Shown: piece by piece, positions 1 through 5,216 of the stretch
Position numbering within the stretch: position 1 is the first letter of the stretch
Layout of the letters: every line of letters begins with the position of its first letter
Assembly: GCA_000715855.1 (NCBI GenBank)
Contig: KL571416.1
Coordinates: forward strand, 8,951-14,401
Reading direction: 5' to 3'
DNA: 5,451 nucleotides
DNA from: Actinoplanes liguriensis
GTDB lineage: Bacteria; Actinomycetota; Actinomycetes; Mycobacteriales; Micromonosporaceae
Made by a program: the position numbers and the translations under genes
Notes under the pieces: model-generated
Seen by the model: the letters and a program-made list of their open reading frames with translations, nothing else
Database searches by the model: none
Told to the model about the DNA's origin: nothing

Positions 1-435
1 CAGGAAGATCACGAACTCGTCGCCGCCGAGCCGGTACGCGGTGTCCGGCGGGCACGCCCGGCCCAGCGCTGCCGCGACGTGCCGGATCAGATCGTCGCCG
101 TGCACGTGCCCGAGCGTGTCGTTGATCTCCTTGAACCGGTTGAGGTCGATCAGCATCAGCGCCGCGGTCGCGCCCGCCGGCCGTGGCCGGGCCGCCTGCT
201 CGGCGAGCATCCGCCGGTTGCCGAGCCCGGTCAGGTCGTCCCGCAGCGCCATCGCCTCGTACCGCCGGCTCAGGTAGTCGACGAGCGGCCCGACCGGCGC
301 GATCCCGAGCGTGCCGTCGTGGAAGCCGACGACCACCGGGACGGCCTTGGTGCCGGTCGGCCGGGCGAGGGCGGCCCGCGCCGCGTCGTCCCAGGTCATC
401 GTCTCCGGAAGGAGAAGAGCCGGCTCCGGTACGAC
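1..435 (-). CDS. GGDEF (diguanylate cyclase) protein, C-terminal part, runs off left edge
   Basis: Reading leftward from 435 there is an open frame of 145 codons that continues past the window edge. It begins with VVPEPALLLPETMTWDD, which resembles the second half of a CBS-like sensory module, and reaches the classic GGDEF entry DDLTGLGNRR at about residues 66-75. The metal- and substrate-binding stretch IDLNRFKEIND follows (residues 96-106), then the active-site RLGGDEF at 135-141. This is the family that condenses two GTP into cyclic di-GMP in the cytoplasm. The signature motif is intact. At the inhibitory RxxD site, five residues before GGDEF, the sequence is CPPD, so the Arg is missing and product inhibition is probably weak or absent. 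The first ATG in this frame is at 399, but I think the true start is the ATG at 644: this is the second half of one gene whose frame is broken at the mosaic-end-like sequence 436-448. An automatic annotation might start it at 399. Confidence 0.9.
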
Positions 436-644
436 GTATAAGAGACAGACCCGAGGCGTCCGGACAGCGCCGACTCGAACCGCGGCCGGTCGATCAGGTA
501 GAGCACGTCGTGCAGCACGGTCAGCACCCCCGGAGCGGCCGGGTCGGCGCGCAGGACGTCCTCGATGACGCGGATATCGGTGTTCGCCTGCCACACCGGA
601 GCCTTGACGGCCAGGTCGGCGAGTGTGGGCGGTGAGGTCGGCAT
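396..644 (-). CDS. N-terminal fragment of the same GGDEF gene, frameshifted
   Basis: Starts at the ATG at 644, preceded by GGGAAGGG, a fair Shine-Dalgarno about 5 nt upstream. Residues 1-65 (MPTSPPTLADLAVKAPVW through SALSGRLG) look like the first half of the CBS-like module found in front of some actinobacterial GGDEF and EAL proteins, with the ordering segment DVLYLIDRPRFESALSGRLG close to that family's usual wording as I remember it. After Gly65 the frame runs into the 13-base mosaic-end-like sequence, then through about 13 out-of-frame codons (an Arg/Ser-rich tail) to a stop at 396-398. The GGDEF domain continues in a different minus-strand frame from 435. The family normally has some 15 to 20 more residues between these two halves, so a short piece of the gene also appears to be missing. 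I read this as one gene damaged in the assembly rather than a real separate small protein. Confidence 0.6.
   Translation of the reverse strand: MPTSPPTLADLAVKAPVWQANTDIRVIEDVLRADPAAPGVLTVLHDVLYLIDRPRFESALSGRLGSVSYTSYRSRLFSFRRR
436..448. other. 13-bp exact match to Tn5/Nextera mosaic end at a reading-frame break
   Basis: GTATAAGAGACAG is identical to the last 13 of the 19 bases of the Tn5 mosaic end (AGATGTGTATAAGAGACAG) used in tagmentation libraries. It is AT-rich in an otherwise very GC-rich gene, and it sits exactly where the GGDEF gene changes frame and loses conserved residues. A chance 13-base match in a window this size is very unlikely. No 9-bp flanking duplication is visible. Most likely this is residual adapter sequence in the assembly. 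Confidence 0.8.
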
Positions 645-812
645 GTGCCCTTCCCGGCGTGCGGGTGTGGCCTGGCGGGGGACGCCGTATGGATCGGCCG
701 CCCGGCCGCGCACTTGAGCGCGCGTCAGCAACAGCTGTCCGGTGTGTTCGAGCGGGTGGCTCGCCCGAGGGAAACCGCGGGAGCCCTTCGGATTCGGTAC
801 GCCGCCGCCGGG

Positions 813-818
813 TATCTG
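813..818 (+). promoter_or_regulatory. Possible -10 element for a leaderless hydrolase transcript
   Basis: TATCTG lies 7 nt before the ATG at 826, the same spacing as the better TAGCGT before the downstream gene. The start lacks any Shine-Dalgarno. The hexamer does not fully match TANNNT and no clear -35 is visible, so this is weak. The 181-bp gap 645-825 must hold promoters for both divergent genes; nothing else recognisable is in it. Confidence 0.25.
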
Positions 819-825
819 ACCGGCC

Positions 826-1542
826 ATGCGGATTCATGCGGCCGGAGAACTGCTCGACGGGGACCTGACCATGCCGGCGGGCGCCGCTGGCCTGGTGCTG
901 TTCACCCAGAACAGTCCCCGCGACCAGGCCGTCGCCGGCGTGCTCCGGGAACGCGGCCTGGCGACGCTGCTGATCGAACCGCTGACCGCGGACGAACGGG
1001 CCGACGAGGCACACCGCTTCGACATCGACCTGGTCGCGGACCGGGTGATCGGGACGCTGCGCTGGCTGCGCGCCCAGCCGGTCACCGCGCGGATGCCGGT
1101 CGGCCTGTTCGGAGCGGGCGTGAACGCCGCCGCCGCGCTGGTGGCGGCCGCGGCCCGGCCCGGCGACGTGCAGACCGTCGTCACCCGCGGCGGGCGCGCC
1201 GACCTGGCCGGCGGCGCGCTGGCCCAGCTGCAGGCGCCGACCCTGCTCATCGTCGGGGAACGCGACCCGCGGCTGCGCACCCTCAACGAGGAGGCCCGCC
1301 GGGCGGCGCGGGCCCACGCCGACATGTGCGTCATCCCGGACGCGGACCGGTACTTCCGCGACCCGGTCGCGCTCGAGCAGGTCGCCGTCCAGGCCGCGGA
1401 CTGGTTCAGCCTGCGCCTCGGCGACCCGGTGCCCGAGCGCACCCCGGCGATCGACACGGCGCTGCCCGTCGAGCAGACCGGGCTCGTCGACATGTTCCCG
1501 CCGCCGACCAGCACCCACGAGCGCTGTCCCGACGATGCCTGA
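826..1542 (+). CDS. Alpha/beta-hydrolase-fold protein (dienelactone-hydrolase-like) lacking catalytic residues
   Basis: The 238-residue product follows the dienelactone-hydrolase-like family along most of its length: a start like other members (MRIHAAGELLDGDLTMPAG), the SPRDQAVAGVLRERGLATLL segment, FDIDLVADRVIGTLRWLRAQP (65-85), the nucleophile-elbow strand PVGLFGAGVNAAAAL (91-105), VVTRGGRADLAGG (118-130) and LLIVGERD (140-147). Members I know carry HGSGSS before SPR, GASTG at the elbow and a THLF-like His motif near the end. Here the HG loop is missing (FTQNSPR), the Ser position is Gly98 (GAGVN), and the His position is Arg175 (DADRYF). Only the acid Asp147 remains. It is therefore probably not a hydrolase; a binding, scaffold or regulatory role is possible but unproven. 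A Pro-rich tail of about 38 residues follows the fold. The ATG was chosen because it matches the family start; no Shine-Dalgarno is visible. The next gene begins 23 bp later. Confidence 0.85.
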   Translation: MRIHAAGELLDGDLTMPAGAAGLVLFTQNSPRDQAVAGVLRERGLATLLIEPLTADERADEAHRFDIDLVADRVIGTLRWLRAQPVTARMPVGLFGAGVNAAAALVAAAARPGDVQTVVTRGGRADLAGGALAQLQAPTLLIVGERDPRLRTLNEEARRAARAHADMCVIPDADRYFRDPVALEQVAVQAADWFSLRLGDPVPERTPAIDTALPVEQTGLVDMFPPPTSTHERCPDDA

Positions 1543-1552
1543 GCGGCGCTGA

Positions 1553-1558
1553 TAGCGT
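1553..1558 (+). promoter_or_regulatory. Probable -10 element for a leaderless oxidoreductase transcript
   Basis: TAGCGT fits the actinobacterial -10 pattern TANNNT and ends 7 nt before the ATG at 1566, the spacing expected if transcription starts at or next to the start codon. The 23-bp gap after the hydrolase stop contains no Shine-Dalgarno, which supports leaderless translation. The -35 would fall inside the end of the hydrolase gene and is not clear. Confidence 0.45.
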
Positions 1559-1565
1559 CGCGCCC

Positions 1566-2621
1566 ATGAGAGTCGCGGTGATCGGTGGAGGTGTCGTCGG
1601 GCTGTCGGCGACTGTCGCGCTGCTCCGGCAGGGCGCTGACGTCCGGTGTTACGAGGCCGGCGAGCCGATGGGGGAGCGGTCGGCCGGCGACACCCGCATC
1701 TTCAGGCTGGCCCACGTGTACCCGGACATGGTCGAGCTGGCCGCGCGCTCCCGGACCGTGTTCGCGGAGTGGGGCGAGCGGGCCGGCGGTCTGCTCATCG
1801 ACCCTGTCGGCACGGTCGTCAGCGGCGCCGGCGCGCAACGCTGGGCGGCCGCGATGACCGTCGCGGGCGCGGCCTGCGAGCTCGTGGAACCCGGGTCGTC
1901 GCTGCTCAGGCTGCCCGCGACCACGTTCGCCGGCCCCGCGCTGGTCGACCCGTCCGGCGGGGTGATCCGGGTCGACCGGCTCCGCACGTTCCTGGTGGCG
2001 GCGGCCGGTGACCGCCTGCGGCGGGCGCGCGTCGACGCGGTGGAGGAGACCGCGACCGGCGTACGTGTCCGGACCGGCACCACGGTGGACACCGTCGACG
2101 CGGTCCTGATCTGCGCGGGCTCCGGCACCTCGGCACTGGCCGCCGGCGCCGGCATCGACACCCCGGCCGCGCTGGAGCACCACCTGCGGGTCAGCTTCCC
2201 GATCCGTCCCGGCGCGCCGTCGCCGCCGCAGTGCTGGATCACCGAGGAGGCGCCCGGACTCCTGGGCACCTACCAGCACCTGGCCGGCCCGGGCACGTGG
2301 GCGGTCGGCGGCGACATCGACTCGTCCCTGGTCCGCTGGGACGGTGGCCGCCCCGCCGCGGAACAGGCGTCGCTGGCGGCGCTCACGGCCTACACCGCCG
2401 AGCACCTGCCGTTCGTCGAGCCCCGCCCGATCGGCACGGTGTACTGCACCCACAACCCGGACCTGGGTGACGGCCTGCAGTTCGTACGCCGGGGCCGGAT
2501 CCTCGCCATGTACGGCGAGAACCTGATGAAATTCGCCCCTCTCCTGGGTGAGACGCTCGCGGCCGCCTGCGCCGACGGCTCCACCCCCGCAAACGCCGGC
2601 CCCCATGCCGGAGTCGCGTAA
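1566..2621 (+). CDS. FAD-dependent oxidoreductase, monomeric sarcosine oxidase-like (DAO family)
   Basis: The 351-residue product starts with a dinucleotide-binding fold, VAVIGGGVVGLS (residues 3-14), with an acidic residue at the end of the second strand (Glu30). It then has the sarcosine-oxidase-type segment SAGDTRIFRLAH (39-50). A second FAD contact, VLICAGSGTS, is at 180-189, and a C-terminal GENLMKFAPLLGETLA (317-332) corresponds to the GHGFKF region of MSOX, with Lys322 at the position of the Lys that helps activate oxygen. Length is slightly short of the usual 370-390. Such enzymes oxidise secondary or N-methyl amines or amino acids, making hydrogen peroxide. The Cys that binds FAD covalently in MSOX aligns with Val292 here (TVYCTHNPD); Cys294 is two residues later, so covalent flavin is doubtful. 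The substrate cannot be told from sequence. The start at 1566 puts GxGxxG right at the N-terminus as is usual; an open frame continues upstream but is not coding. It follows the degenerate hydrolase closely and ends before a hairpin terminator. Confidence 0.9.
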   Translation: MRVAVIGGGVVGLSATVALLRQGADVRCYEAGEPMGERSAGDTRIFRLAHVYPDMVELAARSRTVFAEWGERAGGLLIDPVGTVVSGAGAQRWAAAMTVAGAACELVEPGSSLLRLPATTFAGPALVDPSGGVIRVDRLRTFLVAAAGDRLRRARVDAVEETATGVRVRTGTTVDTVDAVLICAGSGTSALAAGAGIDTPAALEHHLRVSFPIRPGAPSPPQCWITEEAPGLLGTYQHLAGPGTWAVGGDIDSSLVRWDGGRPAAEQASLAALTAYTAEHLPFVEPRPIGTVYCTHNPDLGDGLQFVRRGRILAMYGENLMKFAPLLGETLAAACADGSTPANAGPHAGVA

Positions 2622-2648
2622 GCCGACGATCCACCGGCGACGCTCAAG

Positions 2649-2672
2649 CGTCAACAGTTATGACTGTTGACG
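2649..2672. repeat. Perfect 24-bp inverted repeat (10-bp arms, 4-nt loop) after the oxidoreductase gene
   Basis: CGTCAACAGT and ACTGTTGACG are exact reverse complements around a TATG loop. The stop codon of the minus-strand 61-codon ORF lies inside it. A smaller hairpin, GACGC-TCAA-GCGTC at 2639-2652, overlaps its left arm, so the two are mutually exclusive. It may end transcription from both sides in this convergent gap, or be a binding site for a dimeric regulator. There is no T-run. Confidence 0.75.
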
Positions 2673-2843
2673 GCGCCGGGGCGCGCCGGGTTCGGTGGAG
2701 CCCGGCGCGGGCTGTTTCTGGAGTCTCGCGGTGCGGCGGAACGACAGAAGGGCGACGAGCCGACCCATACTCGAATCACGCTCGCGTTGCTGAAATCCGG
2801 TGTGCGGTGTGGTCAGCTCCAGATCGAAAAGGTACGGCATCAT
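2658..2843 (-). CDS. Hypothetical small protein, 61 residues, with a strong RBS and an ECF42-type promoter
   Basis: I do not recognise a function. The ORF starts MMPYLFDLELTTPHTGF and has a basic middle and C-terminus (MGRLVALLSFRRTARL, then a Pro/Arg/Gln-rich tail). The MxPYLFDLE opening followed by Arg-rich helices resembles the short, poorly described actinobacterial proteins of the MNPYL type, but I cannot confirm homology. Two independent signals support it: AGGAG 8 nt before the ATG, and TGTCGA-N18-CGAC at 2896-2923 on the same strand, the same promoter layout found before the sigma-factor operon. A start site about 6 nt past the -10 would give a 44-nt leader. No membrane segment or signal peptide is evident. 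The last third overlaps the opposite-strand terminator hairpin, so the conserved portion, if any, is probably residues 1-42. Confidence 0.5.
   Translation of the reverse strand: MMPYLFDLELTTPHTGFQQRERDSSMGRLVALLSFRRTARLQKQPAPGSTEPGAPRRRQQS
2682..2717 (+). terminator. GC-rich hairpin terminator downstream of the oxidoreductase
   Basis: Arms 2682-2693 (CGCGCCGGGTTC) and 2698-2709 (GAGCCCGGCGCG) pair over 12 positions with one G:U, around a 4-nt loop GGTG. A modest T-rich tail follows (GCTGTTTCT, about 2711-2719). It sits 60 bp beyond the oxidoreductase stop. In actinomycetes such hairpins end transcription even with poor T-tracts. Confidence 0.65.
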
Positions 2844-2851
2844 GTCGGTTG

Positions 2852-2856
2852 CTCCT
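2852..2856 (-). promoter_or_regulatory. Shine-Dalgarno AGGAG for the 61-codon ORF
   Basis: CTCCT on the plus strand reads AGGAG on the minus strand, 8 nt before the first of two consecutive ATG codons. This is one of the best ribosome binding sites in the window and is the main translation evidence for this small ORF. Confidence 0.55.
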
Positions 2857-2893
2857 GGTCGTCGGACGTCCCGCCGGAGGCGCTGTCACCTGG

Positions 2894-2923
2894 ACGTCGA
2901 AGCAGGTTCCGCGTTTCTCGACA
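2894..2923 (-). promoter_or_regulatory. ECF42-type promoter upstream of the 61-codon ORF
   Basis: On the minus strand TGTCGA (2923-2918) is followed after exactly 18 nt by CGAC (2899-2896, CGACGT). The -35 TGTCGA and -10 CGA/TC elements are, as I recall, those reported for ECF42 sigma factors in Streptomyces. The spacer is identical to that of the promoter at 5181-5209 in front of this window's own ECF42 operon. The site is in a gene-free stretch and points at the small ORF starting at 2843. A scan by eye of both strands found this spacing only here and at 5181-5209. Confidence 0.6.
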
Positions 2924-2987
2924 CCGTCCGCGATTACTTTCGAGGCGGTCGCGGCCGGATGAGCACTCGCCGTACGACCAGCGGCGT

Positions 2988-3001
2988 GCGCGGTTCCGCG
3001 C
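2988..3001 (-). terminator. Possible hairpin terminator of the sigma-factor operon
   Basis: GCGCGG-TT-CCGCGC is a short GC-only inverted repeat beginning 16 bp past the stop of the GyrI-like gene on the minus strand. It has no T-run, and short GC palindromes are common in this DNA, so the call is weak. The rest of 2924-3016 shows nothing else recognisable. Confidence 0.25.
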
Positions 3002-3016
3002 CCAGCGGCGCGAGAC

Positions 3017-3508
3017 TCAGTCGGCCAGCCGGATGGCCAGTTCGGTGCGCCACTTGGTCTTCATGCGCTCCGACCGCGGGTCGGTGAGGTAGGCCTCGTA
3101 GCGGCAGCCGAACCGCTCGCCCTCGGGACTCGGCGTGCGGTCCAGCTTGAGACCCTGCTCCTGAACCCAGTCACGCAGCATGCCGTTCGCACGCCGGCCG
3201 TGGTTGACGTAGGTCATCGCCGCGTAGCGTCCAGCGGGCAGCACGCCGCCGCGGATGCGACCGTCACCCTGGACCGCCTCGTCGGTGATGACACCGACCT
3301 CGATGTCCATCGGGCCGTCCATGTCGACCACGTGGAGGCGGAAGAAGGTGTGACCGAAGCCGATTCCCCGCTTGGTGGTCCAGGCGTAGAGCTCCTCCAT
3401 GAGCTGGTCTCGCACCGCGAACATGCCACGGAAGGGTGTGACGATGCGGACGCCGACGCTATGCCGATCGGGTTGCGTCCTGGTCAACGGTCCATCGATC
3501 ACTTCCAC
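3017..3508 (-). CDS. GyrI-like effector-binding domain protein
   Basis: A free-standing domain of 163 residues of the GyrI-like / AraC effector-binding (SOUL-like) superfamily. It has two repeats of the beta-alpha-beta-beta kind. Marks of the family are GVLPAGRYAAMTYVNHG (88-104), the helix with NGMLRDWV (108-115) ending in the conserved Trp114, and RYEAYLTDP (136-144), where Glu138 is at the position of the ligand-contacting acid in multidrug-binding relatives. There is no DNA-binding domain, so it probably binds a small, often cationic or aromatic, molecule; some relatives hydrolyse or buffer toxins, or shield DNA gyrase. Translation begins at GTG 3508, with GGAGGG 4 nt upstream. It lies 59 bp after the ECF42 sigma gene on the same strand and is plausibly the last gene of that operon, but it could have its own promoter. 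Cytoplasmic. Confidence 0.85.
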   Translation of the reverse strand: MEVIDGPLTRTQPDRHSVGVRIVTPFRGMFAVRDQLMEELYAWTTKRGIGFGHTFFRLHVVDMDGPMDIEVGVITDEAVQGDGRIRGGVLPAGRYAAMTYVNHGRRANGMLRDWVQEQGLKLDRTPSPEGERFGCRYEAYLTDPRSERMKTKWRTELAIRLAD

Positions 3509-3567
3509 GGCACCCTCCGAGTGCGACGACAGCGGGCCAGGAGAGGAGCATTGTCCACGATCGGCGC

Positions 3568-4795
3568 CTACGCCGCTCTCTGATGGGACGCCGGGAGCTG
3601 TGCTGCCCGCGACTCCAGATAGCGTTGTTCAGGTCTGCTGAGCGTGAGCCTCGCCGCGCGCCGGTAATGCTCTTGCGCCCCGGCTCGGTCGCCGGTCAAC
3701 TCGAGCAGATGGGCCCGCACCGCCGCGGCTCGGTGGTGCCGGGCCAGTACCGGGTCGTGGGCGAGCTCATCCAGAGCGGCGAGGCCGGCTTCCGGCCCCT
3801 CGACCATGGCAAGCGCCACGATCCGGTTCAGCGCGGTCATCGGGCTCGGGGCGAGTGCGTGCAGCATCGTGTAGAGGACGAGGATCTGCGGCCAGTCGGT
3901 ATCCGCGGTGCGCGCCGCCTCGCTGTGCACTGCGGCGATCGCGGCCTGCAGCTGGAACGGCCCGATCGGGGCCTGCGCCAGCGTGTGGGTGATGAGCGCG
4001 ACGCCTTCGGCGATCGCGGCCGTGTCCCAGCGGCGCCGGTCCTGCTCGGCGAGCGGGATCAGGATGCCGTCCCGTCCGGTACGCGCGGGTCGGCGCGCGT
4101 CGGTGAGCAGCATCAATGCGAGTAGTCCGGCCACCTCGCCGTCGTCCGGCAGGCGCCGGTGCAGCTGCCGGGTCAGCCGGACAGCCTCCCGGGTCAGCTC
4201 CACCCGGTTCAGGGCGTCGCCGGAGCTGGCCGTGTAACCCTCGTTGAAGATCAGATACAGGACATGGCGGACCGCGACAAGGCGGTCGCTGAGCTGGCCT
4301 CGCGCGGGCATCTCGAAGTGGGTGCCGGTGTCGCGGATCCGCTGCTTGGCGCGGCTGATCCGCTGGCCCACCGTCGCCTCCGGCAGCAGCAGCGCCCGGG
4401 CGATCTCGGCGGTGGTGAGCCCGCCGACAGCCCGCAGGGTGAGCGTGACCTGCGCCGGTATGCTCAGCGCCGGATGGCAGCAGAGCAGCAGCAGCGCCAG
4501 CTCTGTCGTCGCCGCGGACTTGCGGCTCGGGCTCCTGCCGGACCTGCTCCTCACGCCGTCGCCGAGCCGTCTCGTTGCGCAACAGCTCCACCCGGCGGCG
4601 ACCGGCCACGGTGATCAGCCAGTTCCGCGGCTGCTCCGGGACGCCGGTCTGCGGCCACCGCTGAGCGGCCGCGATCAACGCCTCCTGGACCGCGTCCTCG
4701 CACGCCTCGAAGTCGCCGTAGCGGCGCACCACGGCGGCCAGGACCTGCGGCGCGCACTCGCGCAGCAGGTCCGGCAGCCCGGTCAGATCTCCCAT
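3568..4795 (-). CDS. ECF42-type RNA polymerase sigma factor with C-terminal TPR-like extension (one-base frameshift)
   Basis: Two minus-strand frames together encode one sigma factor. From ATG 4795, region 2 is read as QVLAAVVRRYGDFEACEDAVQEAL and PRNWLITVAGRRRVELL (residues 17-72). Region 4 lies in another frame: LCCHPALS, LTLRAVGGLTTAEIARAL, ATVGQRISRAKQRI. The long family-specific extension follows, with VLYLIFNEGYTASSG, LLALMLLTDARR, DWPQILVLYTML, LNRIVALAM and the final EQRYLESRAAQL. The frames meet near 4504: removing the single T at 4504 joins them as DDELALLLLCCHPAL, exactly the family wording, and gives 1227 bases, a 408-residue protein of normal ECF42 length. So this is either a sequencing error or a recent frameshift. 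ECF42 factors lack an anti-sigma factor; the extension is thought to be needed for activity. The start overlaps the end of the YCII gene by 13 bp and has no clear Shine-Dalgarno, suggesting translational coupling. It probably directs RNA polymerase to TGTCGA-N18-CGAC promoters, including its own. Confidence 0.9.
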
Positions 4796-5154
4796 GTGCT
4801 CATGTCGAGGATCGGGCGTACCTCGACGCGCGTGTAGGCGGCGTCGGGCACCTTCGCGGCCCAGGCGACCGCCTCGTCGAGATCCGCGACGTCGATCAGG
4901 TAGAAACCGGCCAGGTGCTCCTTGACCTCGGCATACGGGCCGTCGGAGGTGATCGTCTCGCCGCCGCGCACGGAGACCTGGGTGGCCAGCTCCGGATCGC
5001 CCAGCCCTTCACTGACCACCAGAACGCCGGCCTCACCCATCTCGTCGCTCAGCCGCAGATGGCCGAGGCCGAAGTCGGCGCGCTGCTGCTCGGTCAGCGT
5101 CTCCCAGACCGCGAGGGACTGCGGGTTCGACTGGATCAGGATCAGGTACTTCAC
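4783..5154 (-). CDS. YCII-related (DGPF) protein, partner of the ECF42 sigma factor
   Basis: The 123-residue product begins MKYLILIQSNPQSL and carries the DGPF-family signature as TSDGPYAEVKEHLAGFYLID (69-88; DGPY at 71-74 replaces the usual DGPF), then the DLDEAVAWAAKVP helix (91-103) and VEVRPIL (110-116). It is a one-domain ferredoxin-like fold, cytoplasmic, of unknown biochemical role; genes of this family are the hallmark neighbours and targets of ECF42 sigma factors. Translation starts at a GTG (5152-5154) with AAGGAG 6 nt upstream. An ECF42-type promoter lies just before it: -35 at 5209-5204 and CGAC at 5185-5182, predicting a leader of about 19 nt that just accommodates the Shine-Dalgarno. 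Its end overlaps the sigma gene start by 13 bp, so the pair is an operon. Confidence 0.92.
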   Translation of the reverse strand: MKYLILIQSNPQSLAVWETLTEQQRADFGLGHLRLSDEMGEAGVLVVSEGLGDPELATQVSVRGGETITSDGPYAEVKEHLAGFYLIDVADLDEAVAWAAKVPDAAYTRVEVRPILDMSTWEI

Positions 5155-5178
5155 GACTTTCTCCTTCTCTCTCGCCAG

Positions 5179-5211
5179 TATGTCGAAACCGGCCGGCCCC
5201 GCTTCGACATA
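5179..5211. promoter_or_regulatory. Symmetric, bidirectional ECF42-type promoter
   Basis: TATGTCGAA (5179-5187) and TTCGACATA (5203-5211) form a perfect 9-bp inverted repeat with a 15-nt centre. Read on the minus strand it gives TGTCGA-N18-CGAC ahead of the YCII-sigma operon. Read on the plus strand it gives TGTCGA (5181-5186), 18 nt, then CGACAT (5205-5210), ending 6 nt before the ATG at 5217. The -35 and -10 cores are partly reverse complements, so some symmetry is inherent, but here the flanking T, A and AA bases match too. A dimeric regulator site is the main alternative reading. Confidence 0.7.
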
Positions 5212-5216
5212 GCGGC

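Noticed and set aside
436..448. A genuine Tn5-type transposon insertion scar in the GGDEF gene
   Set aside because: Only the inner 13 bases of the engineered mosaic end are present, no target duplication is visible, and no transposon genes or second end exist nearby; an adapter remnant explains it better.
1471..1495. TGTCGA followed by CGAC on the minus strand inside the hydrolase gene
   Set aside because: Spacer is 15 nt and it lies antisense within a coding region; likely chance in GC-rich DNA.
645..2621. A 658-codon open frame on the plus strand covering both the hydrolase and the oxidoreductase
   Set aside because: Only its last 351 codons match a protein family; the upstream part is Arg/Gly/Ala-rich shadow sequence in a different frame from the real hydrolase gene.
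834..2654. A 606-codon minus-strand open frame opposite the two plus-strand genes
   Set aside because: Composition is a GC-driven antisense shadow with no family features, while the plus strand encodes recognisable proteins.
2660..3092. Overlapping plus-strand open frames of 95-141 codons across the gap after the oxidoreductase
   Set aside because: Arg/Ser-rich, no family resemblance, no good Shine-Dalgarno, and they run antisense into the GyrI-like gene.
3767..4504. Continuation of the sigma factor's first frame to 3767, giving a 342-residue protein
   Set aside because: After about residue 97 it becomes Ala/Arg/Pro-rich and loses region 4, which is perfectly readable in the neighbouring frame.
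4803..4827. TGTCGA followed by CGAC on the plus strand
   Set aside because: Spacer is 15 nt, not 18, and the site lies inside the YCII gene pointing antisense with no ORF to serve.
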